NCBI GenBank assembly: GCA_945830055.1
Contig: CALZXH010000010.1
Span: 1-43,593 of the forward strand
Reading direction: 5' to 3'
Length of the DNA stretch: 43,593 bases
DNA from: an uncultured Prevotella sp.
GTDB lineage: Bacteria > Bacteroidota > Bacteroidia > Bacteroidales > Bacteroidaceae
The notes beneath the pieces are model-generated. The model did not search any database. It saw only the letters and a program-made list of their open reading frames with translations, and was not told the origin of the DNA. This document shows positions 27,982 through 34,813 of this stretch, one piece after another (positions within the stretch are counted from its first letter, which is position 1; each line of letters starts with the position of its first letter). A program made the translations under genes and the position numbers.

Positions 27982-29253
27982 TTATCTCACGATGGTTTGC
28001 TCCCTATCCGGTCCGATAGAGATGATGCTGATAGGTGTCTCCAGTTCTTTCTCCAGGAAGGCGATATAGTCCTTGAACTCTTTGGGGAACTGCTCCTCAG
28101 AGGTAAACTTGGTCATATCGGTCTGCCATCCGGGCAATTCCACATATACGGGTTCTATGCCTTGTTCGATGTTGTAGGGGAAATCCTGTATCTCCTTGCC
28201 GTTCTGTTTGTATGCCACACAGGCCTTGATGGTCTTGAATCCGTCGAGCACGTCGCTCTTCATCATGATGAGCTGGGTCACACCGTTTACCATGATGGCA
28301 TATCTTAATGCTACGAGGTCAATCCATCCGCAACGTCTCTCGCGACCGGTCACAGCCCCGAACTCATGGCCCAACTGGCGGATGGTGCTACCCGTCTCAT
28401 CGAAGAGTTCTGTGGGGAAAGGTCCTGCTCCCACACGGGTGCAGTAGGCCTTCATGATGCCATAAACCTCGCCTATTCTGTTGGGACCAATGCCCAAGCC
28501 TGTACAGGCTCCGGCACAGATGGTGTTGGAGGAAGTGACAAAGGGATAGGAACCGAAGTCCACATCGAGCATCGTGCCCTGAGCACCTTCGCAGAGCACG
28601 CTTTTGCCGCTCTTAAGTATCTTGTTGATCTCGTGTTCAGAGTCCACGATGGGGAACTGGCGCAGGTAATCTATGCCCTCCATCCATTTCTTCTCCACCT
28701 CAGTGATATCGTATTCAAAGTTCATGGATTTGAGAATTTCCTCGTGGCGATGCTTGCAGACCTGGTATTTCTCCTCGAAATTCTCGAATATATCACCCAC
28801 TCTCAAACCCGTTCTCGACACCTTGTCGGTATAGGTAGGACCAATGCCCTTACCGGTGGTACCCACCTTGCTTTTGCCTTTGGCAGCCTCATAGGCGGCA
28901 TCCAACACGCGGTGTGTGGGCATGATAAGATGGGCCTTTTTGGATATGTGCAGGCGCTGCTTCAGTTCATGTCCGCTTGCCTCCAGTGCCTTTGCCTCTT
29001 CCATAAACAGGTCGGGCGCCAGCACCACTCCATTGCCTATAATGTTCACCTTGCCTCCCTGGAAGATTCCTGAAGGCACGCTGCGAAGCACATATTTCTG
29101 TCCCTCGAACTCAAGTGTATGCCCGGCGTTAGGTCCGCCCTGGAATCGTGCCACCACATCGTATTTGGGAGTGAGCACATCCACTACCTTGCCTTTTCCT
29201 TCATCGCCCCACTGCAAACCCAGCAGAACATCTACTTTTCCATTGTTAGCCAT
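27982..29253 (-). CDS. purA: Adenylosuccinate synthetase
   Basis: A 423-residue GTP-dependent enzyme for the first committed step from IMP to AMP. Motifs include [16 protein letters not shown] (GTP and catalytic site), GGPNAGHTL, and [19 protein letters not shown]. Length fits the family. It lies 8 bases after the fur-family gene and 4 before hisS. Confidence 0.98.
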   Translation of the reverse strand: MANNGKVDVLLGLQWGDEGKGKVVDVLTPKYDVVARFQGGPNAGHTLEFEGQKYVLRSVPSGIFQGGKVNIIGNGVVLAPDLFMEEAKALEASGHELKQRLHISKKAHLIMPTHRVLDAAYEAAKGKSKVGTTGKGIGPTYTDKVSRTGLRVGDIFENFEEKYQVCKHRHEEILKSMNFEYDITEVEKKWMEGIDYLRQFPIVDSEHEINKILKSGKSVLCEGAQGTMLDVDFGSYPFVTSSNTICAGACTGLGIGPNRIGEVYGIMKAYCTRVGAGPFPTELFDETGSTIRQLGHEFGAVTGRERRCGWIDLVALRYAIMVNGVTQLIMMKSDVLDGFKTIKACVAYKQNGKEIQDFPYNIEQGIEPVYVELPGWQTDMTKFTSEEQFPKEFKDYIAFLEKELETPISIISIGPDREQTIVR

Positions 29254-29261
29254 TGTATATT

Positions 29262-29741
29262 CTATTGTTTGTTATTGTTTTTTTCCGTTTGCTTTGCCAG
29301 ATGCTGCTGACAGGTATGACATACCCCGTAAATCTGCAGCATGAAGTTCTCTTTTCTGAACCTGTTCACCCTGAGTTCTCCGAAGAGGGTAGTCATTTCG
29401 GGCAGGTTGAGGTCTTTCACCTTCCCGCACACGGTGCATACCTGCTGGCAATGGCCCTTTTTATTCTGTACGGCGGCATATTTTACATGCGCCTTGGTAT
29501 GGTGTTTCACCAGCAGACCCAGTTCCACCAGCAGCTTCACGGTGTTGTACAGAGTGGCACGACTCACCACCAGTCCTTTCTGATTTTCGAGCTGTAGTCC
29601 GAGTTCTTCCATGGAGAAAAGCCCAGATATGCGATAGGCGGCATCAAGAATAGCATACCGTTCCGGTGTTTTTCTATGATTTCCCTGCAACAGGTATCTG
29701 GTCAGAATCCCGCGGGCTGTTTCTCTCTCTTGTTCAGTCAT
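29262..29741 (-). CDS. Fur-family metal-responsive regulator
   Basis: A 159-residue protein. The winged-helix N domain has HRKTPERYAILDAAYRISGLFSME and VSRATLYNTVKLLVELGL. The dimerisation domain carries the metal residues KGHCQQVCTVCGKV and a final CHTCQQHL cysteine pair, so a structural zinc site is complete. Whether it senses iron, zinc or peroxide cannot be told. The start at 29741 is preferred over 29771 by alignment to the family. It heads a transcript with purA and hisS. Confidence 0.92.
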   Translation of the reverse strand: MTEQERETARGILTRYLLQGNHRKTPERYAILDAAYRISGLFSMEELGLQLENQKGLVVSRATLYNTVKLLVELGLLVKHHTKAHVKYAAVQNKKGHCQQVCTVCGKVKDLNLPEMTTLFGELRVNRFRKENFMLQIYGVCHTCQQHLAKQTEKNNNKQ

Positions 29742-29768
29742 GGAAACCCAGTGATGATTTATGCGCCA

Positions 29769-29776
29769 CAAAAATA
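29769..29776 (-). promoter_or_regulatory. Probable -7 element of fur-purA-hisS
   Basis: TATTTTTG on the minus strand matches the -7 consensus, 27 bases upstream of the regulator start. The nearest TTTG is at 29800-29803, 23 bases away. Confidence 0.45.
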
Positions 29777-29808
29777 CAAAGAAAAAATCTATTTACGCAC
29801 AAATCATT

Positions 29809-30429
29809 TTAAAAAATATCGGCACCTATGCGCCTCATGGCTGTCTTTGCCACTCTTTCATATACCAGTCCCAGGTCGGCAAACCTCAGAACGGCTGCCA
29901 TGGCGGCCTTTTTTACGGCTACAGCCTCCGAGCAGAGGGCTACCTGTGCCTGGTCGATAAACTCGTTGATGCCCCGCTCGTTGGGTGCCTTGCCGTCGGC
30001 AAAAAGGCGTGCCAGCACATGGAAGCCACAGAGCTGGTAGAGTTCCTTTTCGGAGGCAATCCACGAGAAAGCCTTGTCGGCGGCATAAGGCAGATGGCGG
30101 TACAGGTAGAAGGCAGCCATCTCTGCCACCTCTTGCGATGTGGTCTGCTCCATCCAGATATCTGCCACCTCGGGCAGCATCTCCTGCGGAGGCATCACCA
30201 TCGTAGCCAGCAGCTTGCACTCGCGCACGTTCTCTTTCCACAGGGCAATAGCCAGGTGGTAATCGTGACCTATCTCGCGCGCCTTGTCCTTCAGCATGGG
30301 CAACGAGGCACCCCAGTTCACATGATACTGCGCCCCCTTGTCGCGCATGGACTGTGCAGCCACTCCGTTCATCATCAGGCGGAATGACTGCTTGATTTCC
30401 TTCAATCTGCTTTCCGTAGTTGTTTCCAT
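29809..30429 (-). CDS. DNA-alkylation-repair-like HEAT-repeat protein
   Basis: A 206-residue, entirely helical protein with HEAT-like pairs (for example LAIALWKENVRECKLLATMV and KKAAMAAVLRFADL). This pattern fits AlkC/AlkD-type proteins, which remove alkylated bases without flipping them. The central WKENVRECKLLA segment is the most family-like part. Catalytic residues cannot be fixed by eye, so activity is inferred. It lies 6 bases after the DPP III gene. Confidence 0.7.
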   Translation of the reverse strand: METTTESRLKEIKQSFRLMMNGVAAQSMRDKGAQYHVNWGASLPMLKDKAREIGHDYHLAIALWKENVRECKLLATMVMPPQEMLPEVADIWMEQTTSQEVAEMAAFYLYRHLPYAADKAFSWIASEKELYQLCGFHVLARLFADGKAPNERGINEFIDQAQVALCSEAVAVKKAAMAAVLRFADLGLVYERVAKTAMRRIGADIF

Positions 30430-30435
30430 CCTGTT

Positions 30436-32391
30436 TTAAATCAGCGTGCCATACTCTGCGCTGTACCTCAGCATCTGGTGGGCATAGGATTCAGAGTAGT
30501 CCACCTTCACATCGACAATCTCCCCGTCTGCATCTCTTTGGGGCAACAGCACGGGGTTGATAAATCCCTTGTAGGGCGCAACATCCAGTTTACGGTATCT
30601 TTCCAGCACCTCGGCATGCAGTGTGGCATCCACCTTCACGCCATAGGTTTCCACCAGCTGTCGGGCTGCCTCAAAGTCGCCCTCGCTCTTGATGCGCTGC
30701 ACCTCTGCCAGCAGTTCGGCAAAGAGCATTCTCAGCCTCTGGTAGTCGTTGATGCGGATAAAGGTCTTTCCCTCCTTACGGGTCCATTCTACAGCCCCCT
30801 TGCCATGTGCCATGCACCAGCGGGCTATAAGGGCACGGTTTCTCATGTGGGCTTCCTCTATTTCGTTACCCGGCGCTATCCTCACCAGCTGGTTCATCAG
30901 TCCGTTGAGCATGTAGGTGTAGTAATGTGCCTTCCATGCCTCCCTGTCGGGTGTCAGTCCCAGTTCTGTCATCTTCTCATCGGCGATGTAGTACAGACCG
31001 AAAAGGTCTGCCCTCGCCTCCTCTATCGTATTGCCGTAGGCCTTCAGGGCGTCGGGATCCACCCCTTCGAGCAACTGTCCGCTGCCATGCCCCAGACACT
31101 CGTGCAAGTCGGTATGCAGGTCGTCGCACACGTCGGCATAGCGTTCTATCAGCTGAATGGTATCTGAGTCTATGACAAACTCTTCCTTCATGCCGCTTCC
31201 CTTGGCTGCCTTGTTGTACGCCTCGGTAAGATTGCCTATGGTAACGCTCTTGCTGCCGTGCTCCGCCCTTATCCAATCGGCGTTGGGCAGGTTGATGCCG
31301 ATGGCGGTTGAGGGATATTCGTCACCTCCAAGCATGGCGGCACAGATCACGTTGGCAATAACGCCCTTGACTTTCTTCTTGCGGAAAGCAGGATTGACGG
31401 GCGAATGGTCTTCAAACCACTGGGCATTGTCGCTGATAGTACGGGTACGCCTGGTGGCTTCTTCGTCCTTGTATTCCACAATGCCCTCCCACGAGGCCTT
31501 GAGTCCCAACGGGTCGCCATACACCTCGATAAATCCGTTGACGAAGTCTATCTTGCCCTCGGTGTCGCCTACCCACTCGATGCAGTAGTCATCGAAGTCA
31601 GCCAAGTCGCCCGACCGATAGTATCTTATGAGTTTTTCAAGCACACTCCTCTGCCGCTCGTTCTCGCATACGTCCATCGCCTTGGTCAGCCAGTACACGA
31701 TGCGGCTTATCGCCTTGCCGTAGAGGCCTCCCTCTTTCCACACCAATTCGTGCGGTCCGTCTTCTCCCATTACCAGCCGCGAGTTAAGGCCAAACGAGGG
31801 AGCGTGCTTTCCCGCAGCTACCTTCTTCCGGGTGTAATAATCCTCTACTTGCTGCTGGGTCACCCCATCGTAGTAGTTGCAGGCCGAGGTCAGCACCAAG
31901 TCTTCTCCCTGTGCCTTGTTCACCCTTTTGGGCATGTAGCCAGGCTGGAAGATAGCGGGCTGCAGTTCCAGGAACAGCTCTTCTGCCGTCTGCCCCTCTG
32001 CCAGCGGCAATCGCATGGGCTCCACCTGCTTCATGGCGCTTCTGAGATATTCCTCGGAAAAGCAAGGTACGAATTTCTCACAGCCGTAGTGGTGGTAGAT
32101 GCCGTTGGAAAACCAGACTCTTTTCAGATACTCTTCCAGAGCCTTGAAGCCGTCGGTATGCCTGTCGATGGCACTGTCGGTATAGATGGCTTCCAGCGTT
32201 TTTCGGATCTTCAGGTTATGCTTGCCAAACTGGTCAAAAGTGATGTCTCTGCCGCTGAGAGTAGCTTCCGAGAGGTAGTACACCAGCTTTTTCTGTCTCA
32301 GTGTCAGCGCCTCGAATCCGTTCAGGCGATAGCGCAACATCTGTATGTCGGCAAAGCGCTCGTCTGTATAGTAGAATTGTACTTCGTTCAT
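30436..32391 (-). CDS. Dipeptidyl peptidase III (M49 family)
   Basis: A 651-residue zinc metallopeptidase that removes dipeptides from the N-terminus of short peptides. The zinc motif is HECLGHGSGQLLEG (about residue 430), the Bacteroides variant of HELLGH, and the third ligand lies in EEARADLFGLYY about 30 residues later. No signal peptide, so cytoplasmic. It probably recycles oligopeptides. It is preceded by an AraC-type gene 31 bases upstream and followed by the HEAT protein. Confidence 0.95.
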   Translation of the reverse strand: MNEVQFYYTDERFADIQMLRYRLNGFEALTLRQKKLVYYLSEATLSGRDITFDQFGKHNLKIRKTLEAIYTDSAIDRHTDGFKALEEYLKRVWFSNGIYHHYGCEKFVPCFSEEYLRSAMKQVEPMRLPLAEGQTAEELFLELQPAIFQPGYMPKRVNKAQGEDLVLTSACNYYDGVTQQQVEDYYTRKKVAAGKHAPSFGLNSRLVMGEDGPHELVWKEGGLYGKAISRIVYWLTKAMDVCENERQRSVLEKLIRYYRSGDLADFDDYCIEWVGDTEGKIDFVNGFIEVYGDPLGLKASWEGIVEYKDEEATRRTRTISDNAQWFEDHSPVNPAFRKKKVKGVIANVICAAMLGGDEYPSTAIGINLPNADWIRAEHGSKSVTIGNLTEAYNKAAKGSGMKEEFVIDSDTIQLIERYADVCDDLHTDLHECLGHGSGQLLEGVDPDALKAYGNTIEEARADLFGLYYIADEKMTELGLTPDREAWKAHYYTYMLNGLMNQLVRIAPGNEIEEAHMRNRALIARWCMAHGKGAVEWTRKEGKTFIRINDYQRLRMLFAELLAEVQRIKSEGDFEAARQLVETYGVKVDATLHAEVLERYRKLDVAPYKGFINPVLLPQRDADGEIVDVKVDYSESYAHQMLRYSAEYGTLI

Positions 32392-32422
32392 GATTGTATG
32401 TCAATTAAGGCTCCGCCTCCGT

Positions 32423-32854
32423 TCACTTGGCAGAGCCTGTTGTCGAGAGTAAGTGCTCTCTGTATTTTCTCGGTGTCGTACGCTTCACTCGGTAGAAAGC
32501 CGAGTAGAACGACTGTCTGTTGGCAAAGCCCACCATCATGCTCACCTCGTCCATCGTCAGGTTTCTGAACTCTTTGTTGGCAAGTACCTTCATCGCATCC
32601 TCCACGCGATACTTGTTCACAAAGTTGGAGTAGTTCATGCCAAACTTCACATTCACTACCGCCGAGATATAGCGGGTATTGGTTTTGATGTCGCTGGCGA
32701 GCTGCTTGGCAGTATATGTGTGGTCAAGATACTTCTTCCTCTTCACAATCACATCATAAATCTCCTTTTTCAGGGCATCAGCCATCTCTGGCTTTATCAT
32801 GGAGCGATAGGCAGCATTCTTCACCTTCGGTTCCTTAATATTGTACTTTGCCAT
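32423..32854 (-). CDS. AraC-type DNA-binding protein without sensor domain
   Basis: A 143-residue protein with two helix-turn-helix units: AKQLASDIKTNTRYISAVVN and LTMDEVSMMVGFANRQSFYSAFYRVKRTTPRKYRE. The N-terminal 45 residues are helical and basic, with no membrane segment or ligand-binding domain. It resembles the output domain of hybrid two-component regulators acting as a stand-alone protein. It heads the DPP III transcript and may regulate it. Confidence 0.88.
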   Translation of the reverse strand: MAKYNIKEPKVKNAAYRSMIKPEMADALKKEIYDVIVKRKKYLDHTYTAKQLASDIKTNTRYISAVVNVKFGMNYSNFVNKYRVEDAMKVLANKEFRNLTMDEVSMMVGFANRQSFYSAFYRVKRTTPRKYREHLLSTTGSAK

Positions 32855-32879
32855 AACCTATTGAAATTTTGTGTAGATG

Positions 32880-32887
32880 CAAAATTA
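32880..32887 (-). promoter_or_regulatory. Probable -7 element of the AraC-type gene
   Basis: TAATTTTG on the minus strand, 25 bases upstream of the start codon. No TTTG at the canonical -33 position. Confidence 0.5.
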
Positions 32888-33064
32888 CTCATTCTTTTTT
32901 TAACACACCTCATCCCCTCTGTTCTTTTTCAAAAAAATAACAAACGCTTTCACCTTTTTGAAATTTTAAAGAAGTGTTGACAGAAATCGACAGCACATTT
33001 TAGCATTTCTATGGCAAATAAAAGATGTTTTTCAGCATATTTTAAAAAAAACACAAAGAAAAAT

Positions 33065-33095
33065 TTTGGAGGTTAAAAAATACTCTCTACCTTTG
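33065..33095 (+). promoter_or_regulatory. Consensus promoter of a small RNA or the rplU leader
   Basis: TTTG at 33065-33068, a 19-base spacer and TACCTTTG at 33088-33095, a full match to the Bacteroidetes consensus. Transcription should start near 33101. Confidence 0.85.
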
Positions 33096-33101
33096 CAATC
33101 G

Positions 33102-33188
33102 TTATCCTGAAAACAATCTTTTTACCTTAAAAGACTAGTACCTATTGAAGATTTAAAGCGATTGCCTGTGAGGGTAGTCGCTTTTTTA
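33102..33188 (+). ncRNA. Short terminated transcript: small RNA or attenuator upstream of rplU
   Basis: Between the consensus promoter at 33065-33095 and a terminator-like hairpin lie about 87 bases. The hairpin pairs AAAGCGA (33155-33161) with TCGCTTT (33178-33184), with an inner CCT/AGG extension, and ends in TTTTTT. There is no meaningful reading frame. Either it is an independent small RNA, or it is a leader that stops most transcripts before rplU, so that read-through controls L21/L27 supply. I do not recognise it as a named RNA family. Confidence 0.6.
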
Positions 33189-33345
33189 TTAAAAAATGCT
33201 AATTATATCCACAAAGCCTCCCATTTCTTACCCCGATTTGAATAAAATTGAGTAATTTTGCGCCCGATTTAGTCCGTGGAGGCTCGTAGAAGTGACGGCA
33301 AGTGGCTGTCCGCCTTGCGGAAAAACCCGTTTAATAAATATAATA

Positions 33346-33663
33346 ATGTACGCAATCGTAGAGATTAACGGTCAGCAGTTCAAGGCTGAGGAGGGTAAGA
33401 AGCTCTTCGTGCACCACATGAAAGAGGTGGAAGCAGGCAATACTGTTGAGTTCGAGAAGGTACTGCTCATCGACAAAGAGGGCACAGTACAGGTGGGCGC
33501 ACCTACCGTCAGTGGTGCAAAAGTAGTGTGTGAGGTGGTTCATCCCCTCGTAAAAGGTGACAAGGTTATCGTTTTCAAGATGAAGCGCAGAAAGGATTAC
33601 CGTAAGAAGAACGGTCATCGCGCCCAGTTCACCGAAATTCAAATCAAACAAATAATCGCTTAA
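33346..33663 (+). CDS. rplU: Ribosomal protein bL21
   Basis: A 105-residue protein with the family start [20 protein letters not shown] and the basic C-terminal stretch [20 protein letters not shown]. It is a 50S subunit protein. The start at 33346 is preferred; the frame extending to 33292 runs through the structured leader. It is followed by rpmA after 20 bases. Confidence 0.97.
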   Translation: MYAIVEINGQQFKAEEGKKLFVHHMKEVEAGNTVEFEKVLLIDKEGTVQVGAPTVSGAKVVCEVVHPLVKGDKVIVFKMKRRKDYRKKNGHRAQFTEIQIKQIIA

Positions 33664-33683
33664 AGTTTAGGAGGACGTAAGAA

Positions 33684-33947
33684 ATGGCACATAAAAAAGG
33701 TGTTGGTAGTTCTAAGAACGGCCGCGAATCGGCTTCGCAAAGATTAGGCGTTAAGATCTGGGGTGGACAGAAATGTATCGCAGGCAACATCATCGTTCGC
33801 CAGCGTGGTACCAAGCACAATCCCGGCCTCAATGTAGGCATCGGCAAGGATGACACTTTGTACGCCTTGGTTGACGGTACTGTTAACTTCAAGAAGGGCC
33901 GCAACGACAAGAGTGTGGTATCTGTTATTCCCGAAGCACAGGCCTAA
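33684..33947 (+). CDS. rpmA: Ribosomal protein bL27
   Basis: An 87-residue protein starting [20 protein letters not shown], with [24 protein letters not shown]27 lies near the peptidyl-transferase centre. There is no N-terminal propeptide of the Firmicutes type. AGGAGG-like purines (GGAGGACG) precede the start by about 6 bases, an unusually clear ribosome-binding site for this window. A strong terminator follows. Confidence 0.98.
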   Translation: MAHKKGVGSSKNGRESASQRLGVKIWGGQKCIAGNIIVRQRGTKHNPGLNVGIGKDDTLYALVDGTVNFKKGRNDKSVVSVIPEAQA

Positions 33948-33998
33948 ACTTAACTAAAGTAACAAACAACAACATAATTTATTCCAAACAAACAACGG

Positions 33999-34038
33999 GT
34001 GCCCCAAACCTCACCGAGGTTCGGGGCACTTGCTTTTT
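33999..34038 (+). terminator. Terminator after rplU-rpmA
   Basis: GTGCCCCAAACCTC (33999-34012) pairs with GAGGTTCGGGGCAC (34016-34029), one mismatch in 14, followed by TTGCTTTTT. The stem could also stop transcription from the opposite strand after the RyR gene, where it is followed by a weaker T-rich stretch. Confidence 0.88.
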
Positions 34039-34132
34039 CATGTCCGCAGAGCTGAAAATCACCCTGAGGTCGCCTCAAGGGAAAAGTACCCTATCCTACC
34101 GCAGGAAACAAATGTTGCGGCTGGCATCCTCC

Positions 34133-34426
34133 TTAGTCTTTCACAATTCTGAATCCAAGTTTCATGATGAGTTTCAATGTCTCTTGCGAGGTATTCCGGT
34201 CATACTCTTTTTCAACATCGGTAAGCTCCTCGTATGGCACAAGACAAGGGTGATGCCTCTGGGCGTCATCTCGCTTCTCGCCATAAGTCCAGCCCTCTTT
34301 GATGCGGCCGGCAGACCACACCTCATGTACGTTTTTTGCAATATCCTCTGCCAGCACCTCCAACTCTTCTGGCAACCTGACACCTGCGGTGTCTATCGGC
34401 TGCGGAATGTACGTCTTTCTGTTCAT
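34133..34426 (-). CDS. Small single-domain RyR protein
   Basis: A 97-residue protein that is almost entirely one RyR domain, the fold repeated in ryanodine receptors. The signature is clear: GWTYGEKRDDAQRHHPCLVP, then YEELTDVEKEYDRNTSQETL and LIMKLGFRI. No signal peptide or membrane segment, so cytoplasmic. Prokaryotic RyR domains have been proposed to bind nucleotide-like ligands in conflict-system contexts; this is from memory and is not shown for this protein. It is the last gene of the minus-strand TIR/TPR cluster, 100 bases after the small acidic gene, so it may be separately transcribed. Confidence 0.9.
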   Translation of the reverse strand: MNRKTYIPQPIDTAGVRLPEELEVLAEDIAKNVHEVWSAGRIKEGWTYGEKRDDAQRHHPCLVPYEELTDVEKEYDRNTSQETLKLIMKLGFRIVKD

Positions 34427-34526
34427 GTCAATAATACTTTTTCATCACAATATAATAGAGTCCTGAACAGCCATGAAATCTATCATCAATCTCCATTTTC
34501 TTCAGCGAGGCATCGGGAGCAACCCT

Positions 34527-34778
34527 CTAAATTCTTTTCAGATTGTGGAAAAGGCTGACGGTGAAGAGCACTCCCATCTCCTCCAAAAGCACTATCAACT
34601 TTTCCTGCTGTTCGGGTGTCAAGTTTTCATTCAGTTCGTCAAACAGTCTTCTCGTCAGTTCTGTCTGCTGTTTGATTTCCTGTTCGGTCACTTGTCCGTC
34701 ATCCAGAATCTGCTTGATTGACGGCCGTTCAAACACAGCCTCATCAAATGTGAAGCCTCCATTTTCTTCAATTTTCAT
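34527..34778 (-). CDS. Small acidic helical protein, unknown function
   Basis: An 83-residue protein I do not recognise. It is rich in Glu and Gln and predicted helical (QEIKQQTELTRRLFDELNEN, then LTPEQQEKLIVLLEEMGVLF). No signal peptide or metal motif. It lies 35 bases after the larger TPR gene and 100 bases before the RyR gene, in the same orientation. It could be an adaptor or inhibitor in the TIR cluster, or unrelated. Confidence 0.65.
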   Translation of the reverse strand: MKIEENGGFTFDEAVFERPSIKQILDDGQVTEQEIKQQTELTRRLFDELNENLTPEQQEKLIVLLEEMGVLFTVSLFHNLKRI

Positions 34779-34813
34779 TACTTATTATGTTTTATGGTTT
34801 AATATTCCTATTA

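Larger units (their letters stand above)
32888..33345. other. Intergenic region between the AraC-type gene and rplU
   Basis: This 458-base stretch has no protein gene. It holds an A/T-rich zone upstream of the AraC gene (32888-33060), a perfect promoter and a terminator-ended small transcript (33065-33188), and an rplU leader from about 33260. That leader includes a hairpin around GGCAAGTGGCTGTCCGCCTT and a TAATTTTG element at 33253-33260 that may be a second promoter. Confidence 0.7.

Noticed and set aside
29742..29810. Fur box near the fur-family gene
   Set aside because: I see no convincing inverted repeat of the Fur or PerR type in the short upstream region.
32390..32425. Possible attenuator hairpin between the AraC-type and DPP III genes
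   Set aside because: AGGCTC/GAGCCT can pair, but it overlaps the end of the AraC reading frame and has no T run, so it is too weak to call.
31405..32568. Long plus-strand frame of 387 residues
   Set aside because: Antisense to the well-supported DPP III gene.
34061..34082. Hairpin CCCTGAGG/CCTCAAGGG beyond the rpmA terminator
   Set aside because: It has a bulge, no T run on either strand, and a better terminator lies next to it.
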